This document shows, piece by piece, positions 33,470 to 42,215 of a DNA stretch of 64,000 nucleotides. Made by a program: the position numbers and the translations under genes. Origin of the DNA: CAYJBH01 sp964370605 (GTDB taxonomy: Bacteria > Bacillota > Clostridia > Oscillospirales > Ruminococcaceae); contig CAYJJX010000009.1 in the NCBI GenBank assembly GCA_964370605.1, positions 18,944 through 82,943 of the forward strand, read 5' to 3'. The notes under the pieces are model-generated. The model saw only the letters and a program-made list of their open reading frames with translations. It searched no databases and was not told where the DNA came from. Each line of letters starts with the position of its first letter. The stretch's first letter is position 1.

Positions 33470-34513
33470 TCAGCTATTATATTGCATATAGCGTTCCATT
33501 GAATCCATGATATAAGCTATATTTTCGACCGGCACGCCCGGATATAGTCCATACACCATCATTAGGCCGCCCTTTTTGCTTCCTATTTTTGTGACAGCCT
33601 CCCTCACTAAATTGTCGATGTCTTTTTCGTTTCCGAAGACGGTGACATTTTGCCTATCCAAATCCAGTTCAACGCAGGTTTTTCCCCTGAATTTATCTGC
33701 TATCCAGTCTATTCCGTTGACCAGATCCTGAAGATTGATTACATCCACCCCCGAGTCAATTATATCATCGACCAAGGATCTGATGTCACCGTCAGAATGC
33801 ATATGAATTTTGATTCCCGCGTCTTTAGCCGGCTTGATCATTCTTGTATAGACCGGCTTGATGTATTTTCTAAAGTGCTCCGGAGAGAGCATCGGCCCAA
33901 CCTGCATCCCAAGATCCTCTGCATAGCTCATCACATCGACTTTAAGCGATATGTACTTTTCAATAATATAGGTATTGAAATCTTCAACCCCTTTTATAAG
34001 CTCCATCAGCAGTGGTTCTTCATCGACCATATCAAAAACAAGGTTTTCAAATCCTCTGATATCACATAGCTGCAAAAAGGTATGACCGTGTCTTAGGCCG
34101 CCAACATGCAACTCCTCTGGAGAGTTTTTTATGTTCTCCTCCACAACTTTCCAATCGATCGCCCCAATCCCCATGCATCGTTCAGGGTTTGGAAATTTGT
34201 AGTCTTTAAATTTAGCCCAATCATCCAAAGGATGCTTTACAACCGTGCCGGTGATTCCATCTTCAGAAGTTTTCCAAAGACAAGAAAAATCGTCAAGATA
34301 CGGTTCATCTTTTTTTGCGCAATTTTCAAAAGTCGGCTTGAAACCTTTGCTCTTTTTAAAATTCGGGAACAATAATTTGTGTTTTTCCATTAGCTCAAAA
34401 AGATAATCATTGTCATAATGGTTATAGCAAGCGCTGTTCACATGAAAGCGCGTTGGGATATAATCCGGAGTATCGAAATTGATAGTTCTTAAATAATTTT
34501 CTTTGTAAGTCAT
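33470..34513 (-). CDS. Uroporphyrinogen decarboxylase (URO-D) fold protein
   Basis: This 347-aa protein belongs to the URO-D/MtaA/CmuA superfamily of TIM barrels. Visible features include SYAEDLGMQVGPMLSPEHF, HMHSDGDIRSLVDDIID and GVDVINLQD. True HemE has an N-terminal RxPVWxMRQAGR motif, which is missing here. So it is not heme synthesis; it is more like the methyltransferase or sugar-cluster-associated branch common in Clostridia. The start at 34513 has AAAGGAATTGC upstream. It is convergent with the oxidoreductase gene. The role is unknown; a link to the adjacent sugar genes is inferred from context. Confidence 0.8.
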   Translation of the reverse strand: MTYKENYLRTINFDTPDYIPTRFHVNSACYNHYDNDYLFELMEKHKLLFPNFKKSKGFKPTFENCAKKDEPYLDDFSCLWKTSEDGITGTVVKHPLDDWAKFKDYKFPNPERCMGIGAIDWKVVEENIKNSPEELHVGGLRHGHTFLQLCDIRGFENLVFDMVDEEPLLMELIKGVEDFNTYIIEKYISLKVDVMSYAEDLGMQVGPMLSPEHFRKYIKPVYTRMIKPAKDAGIKIHMHSDGDIRSLVDDIIDSGVDVINLQDLVNGIDWIADKFRGKTCVELDLDRQNVTVFGNEKDIDNLVREAVTKIGSKKGGLMMVYGLYPGVPVENIAYIMDSMERYMQYNS

Positions 34514-34837
34514 GTTAGCAATTCCTTTATAATGAAAAATAATTTTTTTAGAGAAAATGAATTTCTCATGCATCGTGCCGACAGCCTTGACAAAATAAGT
34601 CTCAAATGGTAATATTTAGCTACAAGATAGAATTTGGTGTGGCCAATGATAAAATAGTGATTTGAAAGAAGATGATAGCGAACCGGTGAGTGTGAGGCAA
34701 GCTTTGCCTTATCCTTGTGTTGTCATTGTGATTTTGGATTGCTTGTCTGCTAGACAGAACAATATTTGTCGCACTATTTTTAAACCGAAAAATGTAATGG
34801 CTTATCGCACTAAAAATATGTGTAAAAATTCAAGCTT

Positions 34838-34892
34838 CCCGATTTCGTTATGACATGCTCGCTATCGCAATGCAGCTAAACGAAAATCGGGG
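34838..34892 (+). other. Hairpin in the 508-bp gap 34514-35021
   Basis: CCCGATTT-CGTT (34838-34849) pairs with AACG-a-AAATCGGG (34879-34892), around a 29-nt loop and followed by ATTTTTAT. It could be an attenuator or terminator ahead of the methyltransferase gene. The rest of the gap contains no clear consensus promoter and no supported gene. Confidence 0.4.
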
Positions 34893-34957
34893 ATTTTTAT
34901 TTTACAGAAAAATGAATTGTCAAATCACAAATTCTGTCTTTCGAGCCAAACTACGCT

Positions 34958-35021
34958 CGAATTTCACCGCAAAGCTGTGGTGAAAACGGACAGAAAATCA
35001 AGAAAGGAATGGATATTTAAT
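34958..35021 (+). repeat. Shared leader element, copy c
   Basis: ATTTCACC and GGTGAAAACGGACAGA form a 7-bp stem. AATCAAGAAAGGAATGG comes next, then the start codon at 35022. This is one of the best matches to copies a and e. Confidence 0.5.
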
Positions 35022-35690
35022 ATGGCGATAGAAAGAATGAACGAGTTCTTTGCGGCTCGTGTTGATGGATATGAAAATCAAATGCTTAACAATGTTGCAG
35101 GGTGCGCAGAAGCTTACATTAAGGTGGCGAGCCTTGTTCATGAGCTGTCGGATACAATGGGCTGTGAATTCAAGTTGCTGGATCTGGGCTGTGGAACAGG
35201 GCTGGAGCTCGATGAGATTTTCAAGCTGTTACCTGATATTTCTGTAACCGGCATAGATCTTACACAGGCTATGCTTGATAAACTCAAGCAAAAACACAGT
35301 GGCAAAAAACTGGAACTGATTTGCGGTAGCTATTTCGACATCCCCCTCAAACCCAACAGTTTTGATATAGCAATATCATTCCAAACGATGCATCACTTTT
35401 CACATGAGAAAAAAGTAGGTCTATACAAAAACATTCACAAGGCGCTTACACCAAACGGAGTATACATTGAGTGCGATTACATGGTAGAAAGTCAAGCCGA
35501 CGAAGACCGATTTTATGCCGAAAATGCACGGCTTCGCAAAGAGCTGAACATAGCCGAGGGCGAGTTTTATCACTATGACACACCGTGCACCGTAAACAAC
35601 CAGATATCGATGTTTGAAAGGGCGGGATTTGCAGACATGCAGAAAGTGTTCCGAATAGAAAATACAACTATTATTGTATCGAAAAAATAG
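35022..35690 (+). CDS. Class I SAM-dependent methyltransferase
   Basis: This 222-aa protein has the SAM-binding motif L-L-D-L-G-C-G-T-G-L-E, the acidic D-L-T-Q-A-M-L loop after beta-2, and the methyltransferase type 11/12 F-D-I-A-I-S-F-Q-T-M-H-H-F segment. The start was moved to 35022 on the basis of AAGAAAGGAATGG; the upstream 35 codons lie within the structured leader. The substrate is unknown, and it may be a small-molecule methylase. A terminator follows, and the next genes converge. Confidence 0.87.
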   Translation: MAIERMNEFFAARVDGYENQMLNNVAGCAEAYIKVASLVHELSDTMGCEFKLLDLGCGTGLELDEIFKLLPDISVTGIDLTQAMLDKLKQKHSGKKLELICGSYFDIPLKPNSFDIAISFQTMHHFSHEKKVGLYKNIHKALTPNGVYIECDYMVESQADEDRFYAENARLRKELNIAEGEFYHYDTPCTVNNQISMFERAGFADMQKVFRIENTTIIVSKK

Positions 35691-35725
35691 GAACTCGAAG
35701 CAACTTATAACGTTTGTTGTGACAG

Positions 35726-35770
35726 GCAAGGCAGACTTGATTTTCAGAATCATATCTGCCTTGCTGTTTT
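35726..35770 (+). terminator. Terminator of the methyltransferase gene
   Basis: A 10-bp stem, GCAAGGCAGA (35726-35735) with TCTGCCTTGC (35755-35764), is followed by TGTTTTGTT. Confidence 0.7.
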
Positions 35771-35818
35771 GTTGGTCATTTTGGTTCGAAGGTCCGCGAC
35801 ATTCCCCTCTTTTTCGAT

Positions 35819-37615
35819 TCAAATCGCATAGATACCTTCGTTTGCTCTATCCAAATCTTCTTCCATATCCTTGAATTGTGCGTCATATAGTTTTCTATAA
35901 AGACCAGCGCCGGCATATAGTTTGTCGTGTGAGCCGAATTCTACAACTCCGTCCGGTGTCAGTACAATTATCTCGTCGGCATTTTTTATTGTAGACAATC
36001 TATGTGCTATCACCAGTGTGGTTCTGCCCTTTGACAACTCGTACAATGAATTTTGTATAAGTTGCTCTGTTTGATTGTCGAGTGCCGATGTTGCCTCGTC
36101 CAAAATCATAATCGGCGGGTTTTTCAAAAATGCTCGGGCGATACTCAACCTTTGTTTTTGTCCACCCGAAAGGCGCACTCCTTTTTCGCCGATATTGGTA
36201 TCATAACCATCGGGGCAGCTCATGATAAATTCATGCACCTTCGCCTGCTTTGCAGCACTGATTACCGCCTCGTCCGTTGCTTCAATGTTTCCGTATTTTA
36301 TGTTTTCTCTGATGGTTCCGGTAAATAAAAATATATCCTGTTGAACCATGCCTATTGTTTTTCTCAGGCTACTGAGCTTTATGTCTCGAATGTCGATTCC
36401 GTCAAGTGTGATATACCCCTCCAGACAATCATAGAATCTTGGAATCAGCTGGCAAAGTGTCGTCTTGCCTCCACCTGAAGGACCGACCACTGCAATTGTT
36501 TTGCCTGCACTGACCTTGAGAGAAATGTTATTTAGAACCTCCTCTTCCTCTGTGTACTTAAAAGATACATTGTGAAATTCTATGTCGCCTTGAACATCTT
36601 CAAGTACTACTGCACCCGCTTTATCTTTTATGTCAACATCGGTATCCATGATTTCCAAAAAGCGTCTAAATCCACTCATTCCCTGCTCAAACTGTTGGGT
36701 GAAATTTGTCAATTTTTGAATCGGCTGAAGCATAATATTGACATACAGAAGAAATATAACCAGATCAGAGAGCGCCATGCTCTGGTTCAGTATGCAAATC
36801 CCACCGACAACAAGCACTAATGCGTTGCAGAAATTTGTTAAAAAACCCATGCCGGATACAAACGTCGCCATCGCTTTGTACGATGTTTTTTTTGCGTCTT
36901 TAAAAAGACCGTTGCCTTGATTAAACTTTTCAATTTCATGCTCTTCGTTGGTAAAAGATTGTACTACCCTAATGCCGCTAACACTGTTCTCCACCTGAGC
37001 GTTCACATCGGCCACTTTTACCCGAACATCTGAAAATGCCTTTCTCATCTTTTTGCGCCTTGTGATCGCAAACCAGGCTATGACCGGCAACATAATGAGA
37101 ATACATAAGGTCAGTCTCCATTCTACGCCAAACAGAATAATTCCGGACCCTACAAACATCACTATTGCAATGAAAATATCCTCCGGACCATGATGTGCAA
37201 GTTCTGTTATATCAAAAAGATCGTTCAATATTTTTGACATAATCTGACCTGTACGGTTCTTATCATAGTATTTGAACGACAGCTTTTGAAGATGTGAAAA
37301 TAAATCCTCCCGAATGTCCGCCTCGATGCGAACACCCATGACGTGTCCCCAATAGTTGATGAAGTAGGTAAGTAACGATATGGTCAAGTATATCGCAAGC
37401 AGAGTCACCGCAAGCAAAATCAGTTCGTTCAGATTTCCTTGTGGTATCGTTATGTCCATTATCCTTTTTGTTATGAGCGGAAACAGCAGGGTAAGACCTG
37501 CCGAGGCAACCGCGCAGGCCATGTCACAGAAAAATATTTTTCTGTGTGGTTTGTAGTAGGATATAAAGCGTTTGATTGTGTCTTTTTCTACCTTCGTCTT
37601 GATGTTTTCTCTCAT
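35819..37615 (-). CDS. ABC exporter, fused permease and ATPase (MsbA/LmrA-like)
   Basis: This half-transporter of about 598 aa works as a dimer. Six TM helices occupy roughly residues 25-310. The nucleotide-binding domain has Walker A G-P-S-G-G-G-K-T-T, Q-loop MVQQDIFLFTGTIRENI, signature RLSGGQKQRLSIA, Walker B I-M-I-L-D-E-A-T-S-A-L-D and H-loop VIAHRLSTI. The start at 37615 has a weak GGGTGA site; the longer frame begins at a TTG without support. It is followed upstream by a MATE gene on the same strand. Substrate (drug, lipid or peptide) is not predictable. Confidence 0.9.
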   Translation of the reverse strand: MRENIKTKVEKDTIKRFISYYKPHRKIFFCDMACAVASAGLTLLFPLITKRIMDITIPQGNLNELILLAVTLLAIYLTISLLTYFINYWGHVMGVRIEADIREDLFSHLQKLSFKYYDKNRTGQIMSKILNDLFDITELAHHGPEDIFIAIVMFVGSGIILFGVEWRLTLCILIMLPVIAWFAITRRKKMRKAFSDVRVKVADVNAQVENSVSGIRVVQSFTNEEHEIEKFNQGNGLFKDAKKTSYKAMATFVSGMGFLTNFCNALVLVVGGICILNQSMALSDLVIFLLYVNIMLQPIQKLTNFTQQFEQGMSGFRRFLEIMDTDVDIKDKAGAVVLEDVQGDIEFHNVSFKYTEEEEVLNNISLKVSAGKTIAVVGPSGGGKTTLCQLIPRFYDCLEGYITLDGIDIRDIKLSSLRKTIGMVQQDIFLFTGTIRENIKYGNIEATDEAVISAAKQAKVHEFIMSCPDGYDTNIGEKGVRLSGGQKQRLSIARAFLKNPPIMILDEATSALDNQTEQLIQNSLYELSKGRTTLVIAHRLSTIKNADEIIVLTPDGVVEFGSHDKLYAGAGLYRKLYDAQFKDMEEDLDRANEGIYAI

Positions 37616-37716
37616 GTTCACCCACTTTTGTCCAAAAATCTTACTTTTGAAGTGCCGAAAGGAGCTCCCTCTCAAAGGTCGTCAAACTTTTTCGATGCCT
37701 TGTTTCGTTCTATTAT

Positions 37717-39051
37717 TTAGTAATGATACATCTTGCGGTGTTTTTTGAGCATACCAAGTGCAACAAACACCGTTAAAAACTCTGCGACAGGAATCGCCAT
37801 CCAAACACCTACGTCTTGCAGCAGCCGAGGCATGATCAAAAGCATTCCCAAGATAAATACAAATGCTCTGAGGAAAGAGACCAGTGCCGAAATTTTCCCG
37901 TTTGAAACCGATGTAAAAAATATCGAAGAAAAAACATTGAAACCGGCAAAGAAGTATCCTAACGAAAATATTGTGAACCCTTTTCTTCCCAGTTCAAATG
38001 CAGTGCTGGCGGGGTCAATGAACATTCCGACGATCTGATTTCTAAAAACCATGCACCCGATCACCAGTATCACCGAAGATATTACTACAAATTTTACCGA
38101 TATACCGAAAACTCCTTTTGTTTGCTTTCGATCGCCTGCACCTTGAGCATAGGCAAAAATCGGTGCTACTCCCGCGCCGTAGCCAATATACATTGAACTC
38201 AGCAAAAATTGCACTTGCACAATCACACTTACTACCGCAATTCCATCCTCTCCGGCAAGACGTACCATGATCAAGTTCATTACCGCGGTAATAATCGCAA
38301 TAGCAATATTATTGACCATTTCGGATGAACCATTTGTGCAGGTCTTTAGTATAAACCCTTTGTGCAACTTAGGCTTCACAAAATGCAACACACAATTCTT
38401 CTTGAAGAAAAAATAAAACAAATAGATAGCGCCCGGTATTCCGTTTGCGACGCCGATTCCGACCGCCGCACCCATAATCCCCATTTCGAAAACCACTATC
38501 AACAGATAGTTCACGAGTATACAAGACAGTCCCCCTACAACGACTATACCCATCCCAAATCCCGGCCTGCCGATTGTCACAAAAAAGAACTGCGCAAAGA
38601 TCTGCCAAAATAGAAGCGGATATGTTAGCGCATAAATGTTGCCATATGTCGTTGCGTATTCATTCAATGCCAGGGTAGAACCCAGAAAACCTAAGATGTT
38701 GTCGTTAAACAAATACCATGCCACCGTGAAAAGAAATGCCACTATCGTGCCCATGATCGTCAGCACAGTAAAATTTTCTTGCGCCTTCTTTAGCTTGTTT
38801 TCTCCCAGATTCTTGGCTATTATCGCATTTGCACCCGTTGCAAACATGATCGCAACGGCTAACACCAATGAAGTGAAAGGAAAGACAACGTTTATCGCTG
38901 ACATTGCGTCTTCGCCTACATAATTTGATGCGAAAATACTGCCAACCATCGAATAAATTGAAACAAAAATCATCATGATTATGCTGGGAAGCGCAAACAA
39001 CATAAGCGACTTTGTGTTAAATCTTTTTGATAAAATACTTTCACTATTCAT
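37717..39051 (-). CDS. MATE-family efflux transporter 1
   Basis: This 444-aa protein has twelve predicted TM helices and belongs to the MATE superfamily of Na+ or H+ coupled multidrug exporters. MATE-type segments include the N-terminal LMLFALPSIIMMIFVSIYSM, the G-x-x-N-A-I-I-A-K-N-L-G loop, and FAYAQGAGDRKQTKGVF in the second half. The start at 39051 has AAAAGGGAAG upstream. It is transcribed away from the MarR gene; its promoter region is shared with the MarR palindrome. It probably forms an operon with the ABC exporter (101 bp apart). Confidence 0.9.
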   Translation of the reverse strand: MNSESILSKRFNTKSLMLFALPSIIMMIFVSIYSMVGSIFASNYVGEDAMSAINVVFPFTSLVLAVAIMFATGANAIIAKNLGENKLKKAQENFTVLTIMGTIVAFLFTVAWYLFNDNILGFLGSTLALNEYATTYGNIYALTYPLLFWQIFAQFFFVTIGRPGFGMGIVVVGGLSCILVNYLLIVVFEMGIMGAAVGIGVANGIPGAIYLFYFFFKKNCVLHFVKPKLHKGFILKTCTNGSSEMVNNIAIAIITAVMNLIMVRLAGEDGIAVVSVIVQVQFLLSSMYIGYGAGVAPIFAYAQGAGDRKQTKGVFGISVKFVVISSVILVIGCMVFRNQIVGMFIDPASTAFELGRKGFTIFSLGYFFAGFNVFSSIFFTSVSNGKISALVSFLRAFVFILGMLLIMPRLLQDVGVWMAIPVAEFLTVFVALGMLKKHRKMYHY

Positions 39052-39265
39052 GTTAGTCGTTTCTTCCCTTTTCATATTCTTGCAAGCAACTCGCTCATCT
39101 TTTGAAGAGCACTCGAACCCGCAACCTTTTATGTCGCACCGATATTTGACGCGGCATGCTCACCTCGGTTGCAGCTGAGAGTGCTGTAATATATATAATA
39201 ACTTGTGCAAAATAGACTGTCAAGAATTATTTTAACCTCACAAACGGCATCATAGGTCAAGCAAG

Positions 39266-39294
39266 TTGACAAACGAATATAGTTGCGTTATAAT
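39266..39294 (+). promoter_or_regulatory. Perfect consensus promoter of marR-MATE2
   Basis: TTGACA (39266-39271) and TATAAT (39289-39294) are exactly 17 bp apart. The -10 lies inside the palindromic operator. Confidence 0.85.
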
Positions 39295-39316
39295 AACTAT
39301 TATGACGCAACTATAT
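39277..39316. promoter_or_regulatory. Near-perfect 40-bp palindromic operator, probable MarR site
   Basis: Half-sites 39277-39296 and 39297-39316 are inverted repeats with mismatches only at the central A/C and at one internal T/G pair. The outer part is ATATAGTTGCGT and its complement. It covers the -10 and the expected start of transcription of the MarR gene. Bound protein would block RNA polymerase, which fits autorepression. Confidence 0.75.
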
Positions 39317-39327
39317 GAGGTGAAGAT

Positions 39328-39780
39328 ATGTATACCGAATTGATAAAAGCTGTTACAAAATTTTATCACGATTTATCTATTTCTGAGTTGAAACTGCAAC
39401 ATCGTTTACAGGACAATTCAAAACTCACCTACAACGATATACTTTATCTTGATATAATCTTAGCTCACTCCGGTGAATATACATCAACACAAATCGCCGA
39501 CATGCTACAAGTTTCAAGGCCATCAGTAACCAAAAAGATCAAAGGGCTTGTCAAGAAAGGTTATGTCACACGAAAACAAAGCGACAACGACAAGCGAGTC
39601 CATTATCTATATATAAATGAAAGCGTATATTTTGAATATTCCGGTGAAAAACTCGGAAATGAAATAATCAAAAAAATAGACGGCAAATATTCAAACGACG
39701 ACATTCATAATCTATGTGAATTGCTGAATTTGATAAGCGAAGTGGTAGCGGAGGATAAAGTCGGTGAAGGCATCAAATAA
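39328..39780 (+). CDS. MarR-family transcriptional regulator
   Basis: This 150-aa winged-helix protein has the recognition segment T-S-T-Q-I-A-D-M-L-Q-V-S-R-P-S-V-T-K-K-I and the wing RKQSDNDKRVHYLY, with D-x-R at the wing as in MarR. GAGGTG lies 5 nt before the ATG. The gene overlaps the following MATE gene by 17 bp, so it very likely represses that exporter and itself, with release by a ligand. The palindrome at 39277-39316 is the obvious binding site. It may also act on the divergent MATE-ABC pair. Confidence 0.9.
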   Translation: MYTELIKAVTKFYHDLSISELKLQHRLQDNSKLTYNDILYLDIILAHSGEYTSTQIADMLQVSRPSVTKKIKGLVKKGYVTRKQSDNDKRVHYLYINESVYFEYSGEKLGNEIIKKIDGKYSNDDIHNLCELLNLISEVVAEDKVGEGIK

Positions 39781-41092
39781 TATTCTAAGCAACGCGAGCA
39801 TCCCAAGATTATTTATGAAGTACTGTATTCCTTCGGTAATCGCAATGATTATATCGGGTGTGCAGGGCATGATCGACGGAATGTTTGTCGGCACCTTTGT
39901 GAGCAGCAACGCCTTAGCCAGCGTTAATATTGCCATCCCTTTTATGCAGCTGATTTTTGGTGTAAGCATGATCATCAGCATCGGCACACAAAGCTACATC
40001 GGCTTGAGCCTTGGAAGGGGAGACAAGATAAAGGCGCAAAATTGCTTTCACACCTTCAAAATTTTTATTTGTGCCTGCGCGATCGTTATCACAGTTTTAG
40101 GACTTAGCCTGAATAGACAAATAGCGACACTGCTTGGTGCTGATGCTACCTTGCTCTTGGACTCATCGACTTATATTAAAATAATTTCCATCTTTGCGCT
40201 ACCTATGTGTATACTGTTTTATAGCGGATTTCTTAATCGTATTGTGGGCAAACCGGAAAGATATTTTTACGGAACTGTATTGAGCATTATCGTCAACATC
40301 TCTCTTGACTATATTTTCATTGTACAACTGAAATTGGGTGTATTGGGCGCCGCGCTGGCAACCGGCCTTGCATATACCTCTGCACTTTTTGCGGTCCTTT
40401 CTCCAATGTTGAAAAAAGAAAATGTCATCAATTTTTTCGTGGGAAAATTTTCTACCGAAAGTATAAAAAGCGTATTATATAACGGTTCGTCGGAAGGAAT
40501 CAATTCGATCTCGATTGCCGTGACCGCCTTTCTTTTTAATACCGCACTGATACAAATTTCCGGTCCGGGAGGTGTTGCGGCATTTACCGCAATCAACTAT
40601 GTCGGAGCACTTGGAGGACTTCTGCTGTTCGGCATTTCGGATGGCATCGGGCCTATCGTCAGCTATAATTTTGGAATGGGCGACCATAAACGAGTGGGCC
40701 AACTGATGCGGCTTGCCTATTTGTGCAACTTCATCTTCGGAATTTTCTTGTTTCTGCTCTTGTTTTTTGCGGGGGAGCAACTCGTGGGACTATTCATCAA
40801 AGATGATCCCGCACTGGTCGAATTGGCGGCATCGGGCGGCAAACTATTCAGCTTTTCTTTTTTATTGTCCGGTTTCAACATACTGAATTCGGGGTATTTT
40901 ACATTCATTGGAAAAGGGCTTGAATCGATAGCCGTAGCCGCAAGCAGAGGACTCCTCTTTGTCAGTGTCGGTATTTTCACGCTTCCGTTTTTTTTAGATA
41001 TAAACGGAATATGGTTGAGCGTTCCTTTCGCTGAACTCTGTGCGATTATTGTCGGTTTGATATTGCTCAAAACAACCAAGCTGTGCAACTAA
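39764..41092 (+). CDS. MATE-family efflux transporter 2
   Basis: This 442-aa protein is a second MATE exporter (FMKYCIPSVIAMIISGVQGMID region, GTQSYIGLSLGRGDKIKAQN, and GDHKRVGQLMRLA in the second repeat). It starts at GTG 39764, inside the end of the MarR gene, with GGAGG about 9 nt upstream. No ATG gives the full first helix. It shares 4 bp (CTAA) with the stop of the convergent kinase gene. Sequence divergence from MATE 1 suggests a different substrate rather than a recent duplication. Confidence 0.9.
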   Translation: MKASNNILSNASIPRLFMKYCIPSVIAMIISGVQGMIDGMFVGTFVSSNALASVNIAIPFMQLIFGVSMIISIGTQSYIGLSLGRGDKIKAQNCFHTFKIFICACAIVITVLGLSLNRQIATLLGADATLLLDSSTYIKIISIFALPMCILFYSGFLNRIVGKPERYFYGTVLSIIVNISLDYIFIVQLKLGVLGAALATGLAYTSALFAVLSPMLKKENVINFFVGKFSTESIKSVLYNGSSEGINSISIAVTAFLFNTALIQISGPGGVAAFTAINYVGALGGLLLFGISDGIGPIVSYNFGMGDHKRVGQLMRLAYLCNFIFGIFLFLLLFFAGEQLVGLFIKDDPALVELAASGGKLFSFSFLLSGFNILNSGYFTFIGKGLESIAVAASRGLLFVSVGIFTLPFFLDINGIWLSVPFAELCAIIVGLILLKTTKLCN

Positions 41093-42201
41093 ATGTGTTT
41101 TTCAATCACCTTTTTCATTTCTTCCCAAGATTCTTCCATGTCGGCAACTAGCTTAAACTGCGTCCTTGCCCGATCAAGATTTTGACCGTCACGTGTTGTT
41201 TTGAAATAAATATCACCCTCAAGATAATCGGTTAAAAAACGCATACCGCATTCAAGAGTCATCAACTTTGCGCCGATTGGCATGTATTCTATCTCGGCTT
41301 TTGTCAGCGCTTCGCCACACCCCTCTAAAAATCCCCTTACATAAACTTCGAAAAGCGACAGATCAAAATTAACCTTGGAGAGATCTTGCTCGTCCTCGGC
41401 GCTGTGGTTTGCGCCAAAGCGTATGGAGTCGCCAAAGTCGTTTATAGAGAGTCCCGGCATAACGGTATCGAGGTCGATAACGCATATTCCTTCTCCGCTT
41501 TCCTGATCTATCATAACATTATTCAGCTTGGTGTCATTATGGGTGACACGCAGTGGAAGTGTGCCATCTTTTAGGGCATTGAGCGCGAGAGAACAGTCTT
41601 TTTCACGATCCATGGCAAAAGCAATCTCGGCCGCCACATTTTTCACTCGATCAAAACCATCCAGTTTGATAGCAGACTTCAAATTTTCAAGTCTTTGTAC
41701 CGTGTTGTGAAAATCTGTTATCGTCTCATGAAGCGTGTCGGCAGGGTAGTCGGTGAGCAGTCGTTGAAAGTTTCCAAATGCCTTGCCTGAGGCATAAAAA
41801 AGTTCGGGCGTATCTGCTTTTTCAAGCGTTACTGCATCTTCGATAAAGCTGTAAAGGCGCCATGCTCGCCCCTCTTCATCGGTAAAGAAATTTTTGTTGT
41901 CCCGCGTCTTGATTACGGTCAACGTTTCACGTTCGGTGTCTCCGCCGTTCTTTACAATTATCTCGCGCAAATAATCGGTAACCCCACAGATGTTTTCCAT
42001 CAACTGCGCAGGGTTTTTAAAAGCCTTTTCGCTGATTCTTTGCAAAATATATCGAACACACTCTCCCTTTTCGGTCTGAGTATAGACGCAAAAAGTATTG
42101 TTCACATGACCGTGACCGTATGGCACGGCGCCAACCACATCGGCATCGAAATCATATGCGGATATTGCAGAGGGAAGTGTTGAAATGTTTATGTTAAGCA
42201 T
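41089..42201 (-). CDS. Aminoglycoside-phosphotransferase-fold sugar kinase, NahK-like
   Basis: This protein of about 370 aa has the APH/choline kinase fold: YGHGHVNNTFCVY near the N-terminus (nucleotide loop), the Brenner motif T-H-N-D-T-K-L-N-N-V-M-I with catalytic Asp, and the metal motif V-I-D-L-D-T. It resembles the N-acetylhexosamine 1-kinase NahK of bifidobacteria, which phosphorylates GlcNAc or GalNAc at C1. The start at 42201 fits AAAAGG spacing better than the ATG two codons earlier. It is 14 bp after a Gfo/Idh/MocA gene in one operon. No lacto-N-biose phosphorylase or GalT/GalE is nearby, so the exact sugar is open. Confidence 0.82.
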   Translation of the reverse strand: MLNINISTLPSAISAYDFDADVVGAVPYGHGHVNNTFCVYTQTEKGECVRYILQRISEKAFKNPAQLMENICGVTDYLREIIVKNGGDTERETLTVIKTRDNKNFFTDEEGRAWRLYSFIEDAVTLEKADTPELFYASGKAFGNFQRLLTDYPADTLHETITDFHNTVQRLENLKSAIKLDGFDRVKNVAAEIAFAMDREKDCSLALNALKDGTLPLRVTHNDTKLNNVMIDQESGEGICVIDLDTVMPGLSINDFGDSIRFGANHSAEDEQDLSKVNFDLSLFEVYVRGFLEGCGEALTKAEIEYMPIGAKLMTLECGMRFLTDYLEGDIYFKTTRDGQNLDRARTQFKLVADMEESWEEMKKVIEKHI

Positions 42202-42215
42202 AGTCATCCTTTTAT

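Noticed and set aside
34662..34853. 63-codon plus-strand ORF in the gap before the methyltransferase gene.
   Set aside because: It has a TTG start without Shine-Dalgarno, irregular composition, and its end overlaps a hairpin.
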